NCBI GenBank assembly: GCA_934202505.1
Contig: CAKPXW010000092.1
Span: 1 to 7,085, forward strand
DNA: 7,085 nucleotides
From: an uncultured Bacilli bacterium
GTDB taxonomy: Bacteria > Bacillota_I > Bacilli_A > RFN20 > CAG-631
Direction of reading: 5' to 3'
Below, piece after piece: positions 1 through 6,721 of the stretch. Below the pieces are notes generated by a model that was not told the origin of the DNA, ran no database searches, and worked only from the letters and a program-made list of their open reading frames with translations. A program made the position numbers and the translations under genes. Numbering within the stretch: the stretch's first letter is position 1; every line of letters begins with the position of its first letter.

Positions 1-808
1 TGATATGACATACAGATTTTAAAGTGGCATATTTGAAAACATCTAAAATTGAGAAAATTGCTAGAGCACTTGGAACCCAATAAAGAGTATTTACATTTCT
101 ATCATTTAAAAATTCTACAAGTTTAATAGGAAACATAAAATAACTTTTAGGGATTATATGATAAGTAGCTCCTATAACAATTGTTGAAAAGAAATCAGAA
201 ACCGATCCACTAAAGTAAAATGGAGTTTGTCCACCAAAAATAGTTTGATTAGTAATTTTCATTGAACCAATATACCAATCTAAATATTTTAAAAGAGAAT
301 TATGATTTACTACGGTTCCTTTAGGCTTGCCAGTAGATCCAGATGTAAATATAGCATAGCATAAATCAGTATCAATAATTTTATTATAACAATTAGTTAA
401 TAATTTTTCATTTATATTACAGTTAATTGCCTTACTATAAGAAATAACTTTTATATTATTATTATTATTAGGAACAGTGTTAATTAAATTATCATCACAA
501 ATAATAAGTTTGGGTTTTAATGTTTCAAATATTGATAAAACCCTATCACTTGGCATTGAAGTATCAATGACAACATAAAAATTTCCAGAATAGTTACAAC
601 CAATTATACATTTGCATAAATTAACATTTTTTTCAAAATATAAAACAATTGGTTCTTTAAATAACTTTTCATTGATAATATTAGTTGCAATTTTTTTACT
701 ATCTTCTACTAATTGACTATAAGTTGTTTGTAAATTTATATCAGCAAAAGCTATTTTGTTTGGATATAATAGTGCGTTTTTTTCTAAAAATTCTAAATAA
801 GTTTTCAT
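1..808 (-). CDS. Adenylate-forming AMP-binding enzyme (DltA / amino-acid adenylation type), C-terminus outside window
   Basis: Reading the minus strand from the ATG at 808 gives 269 uninterrupted codons to the window edge. Residues 151-164 read YAIFTSGSTGKPKG, the phosphate-binding signature of ANL-superfamily enzymes, which activate a carboxylic acid with ATP to an acyl-adenylate and load it onto a carrier thiol. The N-terminus (MKTYLEFLEKNALLYPNKIAF, then a TYSQL element near 29-33) and the segment QTPFYFSGSVSD (194-205) resemble stand-alone amino-acid adenylation proteins and DltA (D-alanine:carrier ligase) more than acyl-CoA synthetases. About half of a usual 500-residue protein is present; the catalytic C-terminal subdomain is missing, so the substrate cannot be assigned. 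Five consecutive AAT codons give an Asn run at 114-118. The start is supported by a GGAGG on the minus strand at 819-815. It is divergent from the MarR operon. The adenylation family is confident; DltA itself is only one option. Confidence 0.88.
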   Translation of the reverse strand, partial: MKTYLEFLEKNALLYPNKIAFADINLQTTYSQLVEDSKKIATNIINEKLFKEPIVLYFEKNVNLCKCIIGCNYSGNFYVVIDTSMPSDRVLSIFETLKPKLIICDDNLINTVPNNNNNIKVISYSKAINCNINEKLLTNCYNKIIDTDLCYAIFTSGSTGKPKGTVVNHNSLLKYLDWYIGSMKITNQTIFGGQTPFYFSGSVSDFFSTIVIGATYHIIPKSYFMFPIKLVEFLNDRNVNTLYWVPSALAIFSILDVFKYATLKSVCHI

Positions 809-814
809 ATAATG

Positions 815-819
815 CCTCC
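815..819 (-). promoter_or_regulatory. Ribosome binding site of the adenylation enzyme
   Basis: GGAGG on the minus strand lies six bases upstream of the ATG at 808. It fixes the start codon of this partial gene. Confidence 0.8.
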
Positions 820-830
820 AAACCGTATCT

Positions 831-858
831 ATTATACTACATTTTATTTAGACGTAAA
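831..858 (-). promoter_or_regulatory. Probable promoter of the adenylation enzyme
   Basis: On the minus strand a perfect TATAAT (836-831) is preceded, 16 bases upstream, by a weak -35 TTTACG (858-853). Transcription would start near 824-826, leaving a leader of under 20 bases before the ATG. The -10 is convincing and the -35 is not. Confidence 0.5.
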
Positions 859-903
859 GAAAAAGCATTTATTTTAAATAAATAAAGATTTTTTTAAAAA
901 CAC

Positions 904-931
904 TTGAAAATTAAAAAAAATTACATATAAT
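904..931 (+). promoter_or_regulatory. Promoter of the MarR-ABC-HtrA operon
   Basis: TTGAAA (904-909) and a perfect TATAAT (926-931) are separated by 16 bases, a good sigma-70/sigma-A type promoter. Initiation is expected near 937-940, just before the palindrome at 944-959, giving a leader of about 40 bases. A second TATAAA at 935-940 could be an alternative -10. It is the only strong rightward promoter seen before the four closely spaced plus-strand genes. Confidence 0.7.
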
Positions 932-943
932 TAATATAAATAG

Positions 944-959
944 TTAGTTTTAAAACTAA
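944..959 (+). promoter_or_regulatory. Palindromic operator, probably bound by the adjacent MarR protein
   Basis: TTAGTTTTAAAACTAA is a perfect 16-bp inverted repeat, and symmetry extends imperfectly to 941-962. It lies immediately downstream of the predicted start point and ahead of the ribosome binding site at 966-973, where a bound dimer would block initiation or early elongation. MarR-family dimers commonly bind AT-rich palindromes of about 16-20 bp in their own promoters; assigning this site to this protein is inference. Palindromes arise easily in such AT-rich DNA, but the central C/G-containing arms and the location argue against chance. Confidence 0.6.
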
Positions 960-965
960 TTAATT

Positions 966-973
966 AAAGGAGG
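966..973 (+). promoter_or_regulatory. Ribosome binding site of the MarR gene
   Basis: AAAGGAGG lies five bases before the ATG at 979. This is a near-perfect anti-16S match and selects that start. Confidence 0.85.
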
Positions 974-978
974 ACTAT

Positions 979-1410
979 ATGTTGGAAGAAAATTATTTAC
1001 CAATGGGGCATTTATTAATGGAACTTGCCAAAAAATTTAAAAATATAGTATATGAACAAGCTATGCAAATGGGATTAAATGGTAGCTATTTTTTTATTTG
1101 CATGTTGCTTACAAAGAATAAAGAAGGTTTATCACAAAATGAAATATGTGAAGAGCTACATTTAAAGGCTCCAACTATTTCTTTGACACTTCAAGCAATG
1201 GAAAGAGATGGATTATTATTTAGAGAAAAAGATGCAAATGATTCTAGAAGAAGTATAGTAAAACTTACTAGTGTTGGCTATGCCTACGATGAAAAAATAA
1301 AAAAAGCTCATCAAAATGCAGAAAAAAAATTAGCAAGTTCTTTAAGAGAAGATGAAGTTGAAATTTTACGAAGTCTAATTTTAAAAATGAATAATTCATT
1401 GGAGGTATAA
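979..1410 (+). CDS. MarR-family winged-helix transcriptional regulator
   Basis: This 143-residue protein has the length and layout of MarR regulators: N-terminal dimerisation helices (about 1-30), a winged helix-turn-helix (about 35-100) and C-terminal dimerisation helices (about 105-143). The recognition region LSQNEICEELHLKAPTISLTLQAMERDGLLFRE is followed by the wing with the hallmark D-x-R-R (in DANDSRRSIVKLT). Such proteins usually repress their own operon and release DNA when a small ligand binds or a Cys is oxidised. It is the first gene of a tight operon: its stop is separated by one base from the next ATG, and its last codons contain the downstream gene's ribosome binding site. This order, a MarR regulator ahead of two ABC half-exporters, is a known Firmicutes arrangement for drug-responsive efflux, so autorepression via the 944-959 palindrome is likely. 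The ligand is unknown. Confidence 0.93.
   Translation: MLEENYLPMGHLLMELAKKFKNIVYEQAMQMGLNGSYFFICMLLTKNKEGLSQNEICEELHLKAPTISLTLQAMERDGLLFREKDANDSRRSIVKLTSVGYAYDEKIKKAHQNAEKKLASSLREDEVEILRSLILKMNNSLEV
1401..1405 (+). promoter_or_regulatory. Ribosome binding site of the first ABC gene, inside the MarR coding end
   Basis: GGAGG overlaps the last Glu-Val codons of the regulator and lies six bases before the ATG at 1412. This implies translational coupling. Confidence 0.8.
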
Positions 1411-1411
1411 A

Positions 1412-3163
1412 ATGCTAAAATCACTTAAATATTTAAAAAAATACTGGTATTTTGCTCTGCTTGCTCCATTTTTTATGATTTTTGAAGTTTTAATGGATGC
1501 TATGCTACCATCATTTATGGAAAAAATGATAGATTATGGAATAATGAGTAATAATTTATCAAATATCGAAAAATATGGCTTTATCATGCTAGGTATAGTC
1601 TTAATTGGCGTGCTTTCAGGTATTTTATCTGGAGTTTTTGCCAATCTTGCTTCTTTAAAATTTGCTAATGATTTACGAAAAGATTTATTTAAAAAAATAA
1701 TGAATTTATCTTATGATCAAACAGATAAATTCCAAACAGGATCTTTAGTTACTAGAGTGACTAATGATATTACTACTGTTCAAAATTTTATAAGTACTAT
1801 AATTCGAGGTTTTGTTAGATCATTTGGTTTATTTTTATTTGGTATAATTTTCACTATTAAAATTAATGTAAAATTTGCCATTGTACTTGCTGTTGCTTTG
1901 CCCATAGAAATATTAGTTATGATTTTTTCTTTAAAGAAAACTTATCCTGTGTTTGGAAAAATTCAAAAAAAATTGGATGGTATCAATACGGTTGTACATG
2001 AAAACTTAACTGGTGCTAGGGTAGTTAAAGCCTTTGGCAAAGAAGAACATGAAAATGAAAGATTTAATAAAGTTAATGTTGATTATTCAAAAACATTAAT
2101 GTATGTAAATAAAATTTTTGCTATTATGGTTCCTTTATTTACAATTATCATCTATAGTGCCACAATTGCTATATATGCCATTGGTGGCCATTCAATTTTT
2201 AACGCTTATGAAAATGGAGTACATCCTAATATTATGGTAGGAGAAGTATCTCAAGCTATTACTTATGTAACCATGATCTGTATGTCATTATTAATGGTAG
2301 GAATGACTTTTACTAATCTTGCAAGTGCTCTTGCTTCAGCTTCAAGAATTAATGAAGTTTTAGATTGCCCACTTGAAATTGAAAATGGTAATATGGATAC
2401 TAATACAATTTCTCAAAAAGGGACTATTGAATTTAAAAATGTTTCTTTTAAATATCCAAGTGCATCAGGATATGTATTAAATAATATTAATCTTAAAATA
2501 AATCAAGGAGAAAGCATTGCTATTGTAGGTTCTACAGGTTGTGGAAAAAGCTCACTTGTAAATTTATTACCTCGATTTTATGATGTTACTGAAGGAAGCT
2601 TACTTATCGATGGTATTGATGTTAAAGAATATAATTTAGAAGATTTACGTAATAAAATCGCTCCAGTATTACAAAAAGCTGAATTATTTGCTGGAACTAT
2701 AAAAGAAAATATTTGCTGGGGTAAAGCAAATGCTACTGATGAAGAAATTGAAGAAGCAGCAACCATTGCTCAAGCAAAAAGTTTTATTGAAGCAAAACCT
2801 GATAAATATGATGAATATGTTGAAGAAAAAGGAACTTCATTATCAGGTGGACAAAAACAAAGAATTTCTATTGCAAGAGCAATAATTAAAAAACCAGAAA
2901 TCTTAATATTTGATGATGCAACAAGTGCTCTTGATTTATTAACGGAAGCTAATTTATATAAAGAATTAAATAATAAAATGAAAGATTGTACTAAAATTAT
3001 TGTTACTCAAAGAGTTGCCACAGCTAAAAATGCTTCTAAAATAGCAATATTAGATAACGGTACTATTGTAGCTTTTGATACTCATGATAATTTGCTGAAA
3101 AATTGTTCAATTTATCAAGATATATATAATTCTCAATTAAAAAAAGATGAAAAGGAGGGATAA
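1412..3163 (+). CDS. ABC exporter half-transporter, degenerate-site subunit of a heterodimer
   Basis: This 583-residue type IV (B-family) exporter subunit has an N-terminal six-helix membrane domain (about 12-310, with hydrophobic stretches near 12-34, 54-80, 130-175, 235-260 and 280-305) fused to a C-terminal ATPase domain (about 338-575). Visible motifs: Walker A GSTGCGKS (373-380), Q-loop Q421, canonical signature LSGGQ (477-481), Walker B ILIFD ending at D501 and D-loop SALD (505-508). Two catalytic residues are replaced: the residue after Walker B is Asp (D502) instead of Glu, and the switch histidine is Gln (Q533, in VTQRVAT). These are the substitutions of the non-catalytic side of heterodimeric exporters such as TM287/288 and LmrCD/BmrCD-like pairs. 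It should pair with the next gene, three bases downstream. It probably extrudes drugs, lipids or peptides; the substrate cannot be determined here. Confidence 0.94.
   Translation: MLKSLKYLKKYWYFALLAPFFMIFEVLMDAMLPSFMEKMIDYGIMSNNLSNIEKYGFIMLGIVLIGVLSGILSGVFANLASLKFANDLRKDLFKKIMNLSYDQTDKFQTGSLVTRVTNDITTVQNFISTIIRGFVRSFGLFLFGIIFTIKINVKFAIVLAVALPIEILVMIFSLKKTYPVFGKIQKKLDGINTVVHENLTGARVVKAFGKEEHENERFNKVNVDYSKTLMYVNKIFAIMVPLFTIIIYSATIAIYAIGGHSIFNAYENGVHPNIMVGEVSQAITYVTMICMSLLMVGMTFTNLASALASASRINEVLDCPLEIENGNMDTNTISQKGTIEFKNVSFKYPSASGYVLNNINLKINQGESIAIVGSTGCGKSSLVNLLPRFYDVTEGSLLIDGIDVKEYNLEDLRNKIAPVLQKAELFAGTIKENICWGKANATDEEIEEAATIAQAKSFIEAKPDKYDEYVEEKGTSLSGGQKQRISIARAIIKKPEILIFDDATSALDLLTEANLYKELNNKMKDCTKIIVTQRVATAKNASKIAILDNGTIVAFDTHDNLLKNCSIYQDIYNSQLKKDEKEG
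3151..3159 (+). promoter_or_regulatory. Ribosome binding site of the second ABC gene
   Basis: AAAGGAGGG within the last codons of the first ABC gene lies seven bases before the ATG at 3167. It supports that start and coupled, balanced synthesis of the two halves. Confidence 0.8.
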
Positions 3164-3166
3164 GCA

Positions 3167-5062
3167 ATGAGTGAAAGAAAAATCTCGGAAAAGCAATTAA
3201 AAGAGATTAAAATGAATAGTTCAAGAAAAGGACCAGAAGGCCATTTTGGCGGAGTGGTAGAAAAGCCAAAAAATGCTAAATTAGTTTTAAAAAGACTAAT
3301 GAGTTATATTTCTTCAAAGAAATTTATAATTATTCTATTATTCTTTATAGTTTTAATTTACACTCTATGCACTTTATCTTCTAATGTTTTGTTAGAAAAA
3401 ATTATTTCGTCTTTTGGAGAATATGATAAGATTGAAGGAAAATGGACAATTAATCCTAATCATAAAATGTTTATAAATAGTATGGCTTTATTAATTATTG
3501 CTTATTTATTACATTCTATTTTTAACTATTTATCAACTTTAATTAGTGCTTATATTTCTGTAGGAACAGCCAAAACAATGCGAAAAGATTTATTCGCAAA
3601 AATAGTTTATTTGCCAATTAAATATATAGATAGACATCCACATGGCGATATAATGTCCAGAATGAGTAATGATATTACAAATATTTCTAATGCCATGTCT
3701 AGTTCAATATCCTCTTTAATATCTGGTATTTTAACAATTATTGGTTGTTTAGCAATTATGCTCTTTTATTCTCCATTATTAACGCTTGTCTCTTTAATAA
3801 CTTTACTACTATCAGCGATAGTTACAACAATCATGTCTAAGTTCATGAGACCATTGTTTACCAAACAACAAGTAATACTTGGACAATTAAATTCCCAAAC
3901 AGAAGAAATGGTTAGTGGTTGTAAGACAGTAATTGCATATAATCATCAAAAAGAAGCTGAAAAAGAATTTAATGATTATAGTGATCGACTAACACATACC
4001 TCATTAAAAGCCCAAATTATTGGTGGATCTATGGGACCAATTATGAATTTTATTGGAAACTTTGGCTACTTTGTAGTTTGCTTTGTGGGTGCAATATTTG
4101 TTTATAATAATATAGGAAATGGAATCGCTGGCACTCCTCTTACTGCTTCAGTAGTTGTTATGTTTTTAACAACCACAAAACAATTTACAAGACCTATTAA
4201 TGAAATTGCTCAATTATATTCTCAACTAATTACGGCTCTTGCTGGTGCTGAAAGAGTATTTGAAGTAATGGATGAAGAATGTGAAAACTTTGATAAAAAA
4301 GTTGACTTTGATGTTGCAACAATGAAAGGAAATATTGATTTTGAACATGTAAACTTTTCTTATGTGCCAGAAAAACAAGTGCTTAAGGATTTCTCAATCG
4401 ATATTTATTCAGGTCATAAAATAGCTTTAGTTGGGGAAACAGGAAGTGGAAAAACTACAATTGTAAACTTATTGATGCGTTTTTATGATGTTGATTCAGG
4501 AACTATTAAAGTTGATAATATTGATATAAATGATATATCAAAGAAAGACTTAAGAAGTGCAGTATCTATTGTTTTACAAGATGCAGTATTATTTAATGAT
4601 ACAATTTTAAATAATGTAAAATATGGTAAAGAAAATGCGACTGATGAAGAAGTAAAAAATGCTTTAAATATGGCAAATTGTACAAGTTTTGTTTCAAAAT
4701 TAAAAGATAAAGAACAAACTATATTAACTGAAGGGGCAACAAATATTTCTCAAGGTCAAAGACAATTACTTACAATTGCAAGAGCAGTTCTTGCTAATCC
4801 CAAAATATTAATTTTAGATGAAGCAACATCTTCAGTTGATACAAGAACTGAAAAGAAAATTCAAGATGCTATGGTAAAACTTATGGAAAATAGAACTAGT
4901 ATTATCATTGCCCATCGACTTTCAACTATTCAAGATGCAGATTTAATCTTAGTTTTAAATCAAGGCCATATAGTTGAACTTGGTACTCATCAAGAATTAA
5001 TTGCTAAAAATGGCGTTTATAATAAAATATATCAAACTCAATTTTCAGGTTTAAATACATAG
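3167..5062 (+). CDS. ABC exporter half-transporter, catalytic Walker B subunit of the heterodimer
   Basis: This 631-residue B-family exporter subunit has a basic cytoplasmic N-terminal extension of about 50 residues with a Gly-rich GPEGHFGGV element, common in the longer partner of such pairs. Six membrane helices follow (hydrophobic stretches near 53-75, 103-128, 180-225, 290-315 and 325-345), then an ATPase domain (about 385-625). Motifs: Walker A GETGSGKT (423-430), Q-loop Q471, Walker B ILILDE with catalytic E552, D-loop SSVD (555-558) and switch H583. The signature is non-canonical: ISQGQ (527-531) replaces LSGGQ. The degenerate ATP site is therefore built from the first subunit's altered Walker B/switch residues and this altered signature. 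The catalytic site uses this subunit's E552/H583 with the first subunit's LSGGQ. This complementary pattern is strong evidence for an obligate heterodimer. The stop overlaps the next gene's ribosome binding site. Confidence 0.95.
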   Translation: MSERKISEKQLKEIKMNSSRKGPEGHFGGVVEKPKNAKLVLKRLMSYISSKKFIIILLFFIVLIYTLCTLSSNVLLEKIISSFGEYDKIEGKWTINPNHKMFINSMALLIIAYLLHSIFNYLSTLISAYISVGTAKTMRKDLFAKIVYLPIKYIDRHPHGDIMSRMSNDITNISNAMSSSISSLISGILTIIGCLAIMLFYSPLLTLVSLITLLLSAIVTTIMSKFMRPLFTKQQVILGQLNSQTEEMVSGCKTVIAYNHQKEAEKEFNDYSDRLTHTSLKAQIIGGSMGPIMNFIGNFGYFVVCFVGAIFVYNNIGNGIAGTPLTASVVVMFLTTTKQFTRPINEIAQLYSQLITALAGAERVFEVMDEECENFDKKVDFDVATMKGNIDFEHVNFSYVPEKQVLKDFSIDIYSGHKIALVGETGSGKTTIVNLLMRFYDVDSGTIKVDNIDINDISKKDLRSAVSIVLQDAVLFNDTILNNVKYGKENATDEEVKNALNMANCTSFVSKLKDKEQTILTEGATNISQGQRQLLTIARAVLANPKILILDEATSSVDTRTEKKIQDAMVKLMENRTSIIIAHRLSTIQDADLILVLNQGHIVELGTHQELIAKNGVYNKIYQTQFSGLNT

Positions 5063-5066
5063 GAGG
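5061..5066 (+). promoter_or_regulatory. Ribosome binding site of the HtrA-like gene
   Basis: AGGAGG overlaps the TAG stop of the second ABC gene (5060-5062) and lies nine bases before the ATG at 5076. This supports both the start and operon membership. Confidence 0.8.
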
Positions 5067-5075
5067 TTAAAAATT

Positions 5076-6209
5076 ATGAAAAAGAAACTTTTTGTATTAT
5101 TATCAACAATTTGCTTATTTTCTTTTTCTTCTTGCTCTTATAATGCATCTACTAGTGATAATCAATTACCTTCAAATGCATCAATAAATATGGAACAACC
5201 AAGTGAAAGAGAAATAGTATATATTAATAAGCAAGATTCAACTTCATTAGAACCGACTACTATAGAACAAGCAGTAAGCAAAGTATATGATAGTGTAGTA
5301 ACCATTAATGCCTATCTCGCTCAAGGATATAGTAGTGGTGCGGGTGTTTTATTTGGCTATAGTGAAACAGGAAGTTATTTACTTACTTGTCATCATGTTA
5401 TAGAAAGTGCTACTTCTTTTGAAGTAACCTTATCTTCAGGAAAAATTTATTCTGCCACTTTAATTGGTGGCGATCCAGTTACTGATCTTGCAGTTTTAAA
5501 AATAAATGAAACTAATTTAACGTATGCAACATTTATTACAAATTCTGATGATATAGCATTAGGATCTACTACAATTGCAATTGGTAATCCTTTAGGCATT
5601 CTTGCTAATAATGTTACATCAGGAATTGTATCAGCAAAATCAAGAAACATTGAAATGGAAGATGGAACTGTGCAAAACTTAATTCAAACTGATGCAGCTA
5701 TTAACTCTGGAAATTCAGGCGGTGGCTTGTTTGATTTACAGGGAAATTTGATAGGTATTGTATCGGCAAAATATTCAGCGACAGGTGTTGAAGGTTTAGG
5801 TTTTGCTATTCCTTCAAATACTGCTTCCTATATAGCAAGTGAACTTGTAAGCCATGGCTATGTTACTGGAAGATATGTACTTGGAATTACAATATCTGAC
5901 GGAGTATACTCAGCAGGATTTTATTCAAGATACGATGTTACCTATATTAGTGAAGTATCAAGTAGTGGGTGCTGCTATAATTATTTAAATAAAAATGATA
6001 TTTTAGTTTCTATTGAAATTGATTATCAAGATAATAAAGATAGTATAAAACTTGAATCAATCGATTCAGCAAGTGCTGCTAATAAATTTTTAAAAGAAGC
6101 ATCTTTATCAATTGGAGATACTATAACATTTGGAATAAAAAGAAATGGTTATAGTAGTAATAAACAAAATATAAAAGTTCAAGTTACTCAATATATTTAT
6201 CAAGGATAA
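5076..6209 (+). CDS. HtrA/DegP-like trypsin-fold serine protease, predicted lipoprotein with divergent PDZ-like C-terminus
   Basis: The 377-residue product starts with a lysine-rich, hydrophobic signal ending in FSSC (17-20), a plausible lipobox with C20 as the lipidated cysteine; Phe at -3 is slightly off consensus. A Ser/Thr/Asn-rich linker (about 21-60) leads to a trypsin-like protease domain (about 65-260) with an intact triad: H107 in TCHHVI, D137 in DPVTDLAVL and S214 in NSGNSGGG. The oxyanion-loop and QTDAAIN segments are typical of HtrA proteins. Residues about 266-372 resemble one PDZ domain (LGITI..., then VSSSGCCYNYLNKNDIL in place of the usual SPA...AGL..GD), but strongly divergent. 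HtrA enzymes degrade or refold damaged or mistargeted extracytoplasmic proteins; this one should sit on the outer face of the cytoplasmic membrane. It is 13 bases downstream of the ABC pair and closes the operon. Its link to the exporter is inferred from position only. Confidence 0.9.
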   Translation: MKKKLFVLLSTICLFSFSSCSYNASTSDNQLPSNASINMEQPSEREIVYINKQDSTSLEPTTIEQAVSKVYDSVVTINAYLAQGYSSGAGVLFGYSETGSYLLTCHHVIESATSFEVTLSSGKIYSATLIGGDPVTDLAVLKINETNLTYATFITNSDDIALGSTTIAIGNPLGILANNVTSGIVSAKSRNIEMEDGTVQNLIQTDAAINSGNSGGGLFDLQGNLIGIVSAKYSATGVEGLGFAIPSNTASYIASELVSHGYVTGRYVLGITISDGVYSAGFYSRYDVTYISEVSSSGCCYNYLNKNDILVSIEIDYQDNKDSIKLESIDSASAANKFLKEASLSIGDTITFGIKRNGYSSNKQNIKVQVTQYIYQG

Positions 6210-6214
6210 AAAAA

Positions 6215-6257
6215 CTGTAAAGAAATAACTTTAATTTAGTTGTTTCTTACAGCTTTT
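6215..6257. terminator. Bidirectional intrinsic terminator between convergent genes
   Basis: Left arm 6215-6230 (CTGTAAAGAAATAACT) pairs with right arm 6238-6252 (AGTTGTTTCTTACAG) with one bulged A and one wobble pair, around a 7-base loop. On the plus strand the stem is followed by TTTT (6254-6257) and further T-rich DNA. On the minus strand it is followed by seven T (complement of 6208-6214). It can therefore end both the operon and the convergent transporter gene. Confidence 0.8.
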
Positions 6258-6259
6258 AT

Positions 6260-6721
6260 TTATTTTACAAGTAATGTTTCAATTAATAAAGATAAATAAC
6301 CAAATAATAATGATGATCCTACAAGAATAGTAATAATTAATAGATTATTTTTTAAATCTTTTTTGTTTTTAAATAAATAAACAAGTCCTAAACCAGCATT
6401 ACACATAAGACCAGCTAAAACACTTGAAAAAGGAATAACTGAGGCAAGATATAATTCACAAATTATTATAGATGATGCACAATTTGGAATCAAACCTACT
6501 AAAGTTGCAAATAAAGGAGTAAAATAATAAGACTTACTAACAAAATTTGCAATATTATCTTTTCCAATAAAATATACTATAAATCCAAATATTAAATTAA
6601 TAATAAAAATATAAGCTACCAGTTTAAGTGAATGCAATAAAGGGTGAATAAGATGTTGTTTGATTTTACTTTCTCCTTCATGTTCTTCAATATCATGATG
6701 ACAACAACCATGATGAAAATG
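6260..6721 (-). CDS. C-terminal part of a putative heavy-metal exporter (ArsP_2-like membrane protein), N-terminus lost at a sequence junction
   Basis: About 154 codons on the minus strand end at TAA (6262-6260). The product has about four hydrophobic segments and the motif GLIPNCASS (coded by 6496-6470), followed by ELYLASVIPFSSVLAGLMCNAGLGLVYLF. I recognise this as typical of the second half of putative 10-TM metal-exporter proteins (ArsP_2 type, sometimes called putative manganese transporters). A His/Cys-rich stretch HHFHHGCCHH (6724-6695) precedes it, as in metal-binding loops of that family. The frame stays open to an ATG at 6817, but bases beyond about 6721 encode an unrelated plus-strand protein with different codon use. 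The gene is therefore truncated at 6695-6721 and 6817 is not its real start. The family usually has about 350-400 residues, so more than half is missing. Family assignment is from memory of motifs; the substrate is uncertain. Confidence 0.6.
   Translation of the reverse strand, partial: HFHHGCCHHDIEEHEGESKIKQHLIHPLLHSLKLVAYIFIINLIFGFIVYFIGKDNIANFVSKSYYFTPLFATLVGLIPNCASSIIICELYLASVIPFSSVLAGLMCNAGLGLVYLFKNKKDLKNNLLIITILVGSSLLFGYLSLLIETLLVK
6695..6721. other. Probable chimeric junction (assembly chimera or microhomology rearrangement)
   Basis: The base stretch makes sense as His/Cys codons of the minus-strand transporter and also as MMTTTMMKM of the plus-strand cobalamin-binding domain. To its left only the transporter frame is family-like; to its right only the plus-strand frame is. 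Both genes lose their N-termini here. G+C changes sharply: 9 of 60 bases in 6541-6600 against 72 of 162 in 6722-6883. A 7-base direct repeat, CATGATG, occurs at 6694-6700 and 6709-6715. Confidence 0.75.

Noticed and set aside
685..885. Plus-strand open frame of 66 codons
   Set aside because: It lies mostly antisense to the well-supported adenylation enzyme, crosses its promoter, has no ribosome binding site and gives a low-complexity, family-free product.
2578..2766. Minus-strand frame inside the first ABC gene
   Set aside because: It is antisense to a conserved ATPase domain, without a ribosome binding site or recognisable motif.
5447..5650. Minus-strand frame inside the protease gene
   Set aside because: It is the antisense shadow of the conserved protease core.
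1412..6209. TGA read as tryptophan (mycoplasma-type code), suspected from the AT content
   Set aside because: No in-frame TGA occurs, and Trp codons such as those in ENICWGK and GKWTIN are TGG. The stops used are TAA and TAG, so the window gives no evidence of recoding.
6644..6694. 5' part of the plus-strand frame that leads into the cobalamin domain
   Set aside because: Its F-rich translation is not like the family, and the other strand here encodes the transporter. The ATG at 6644 is an accident of the junction.
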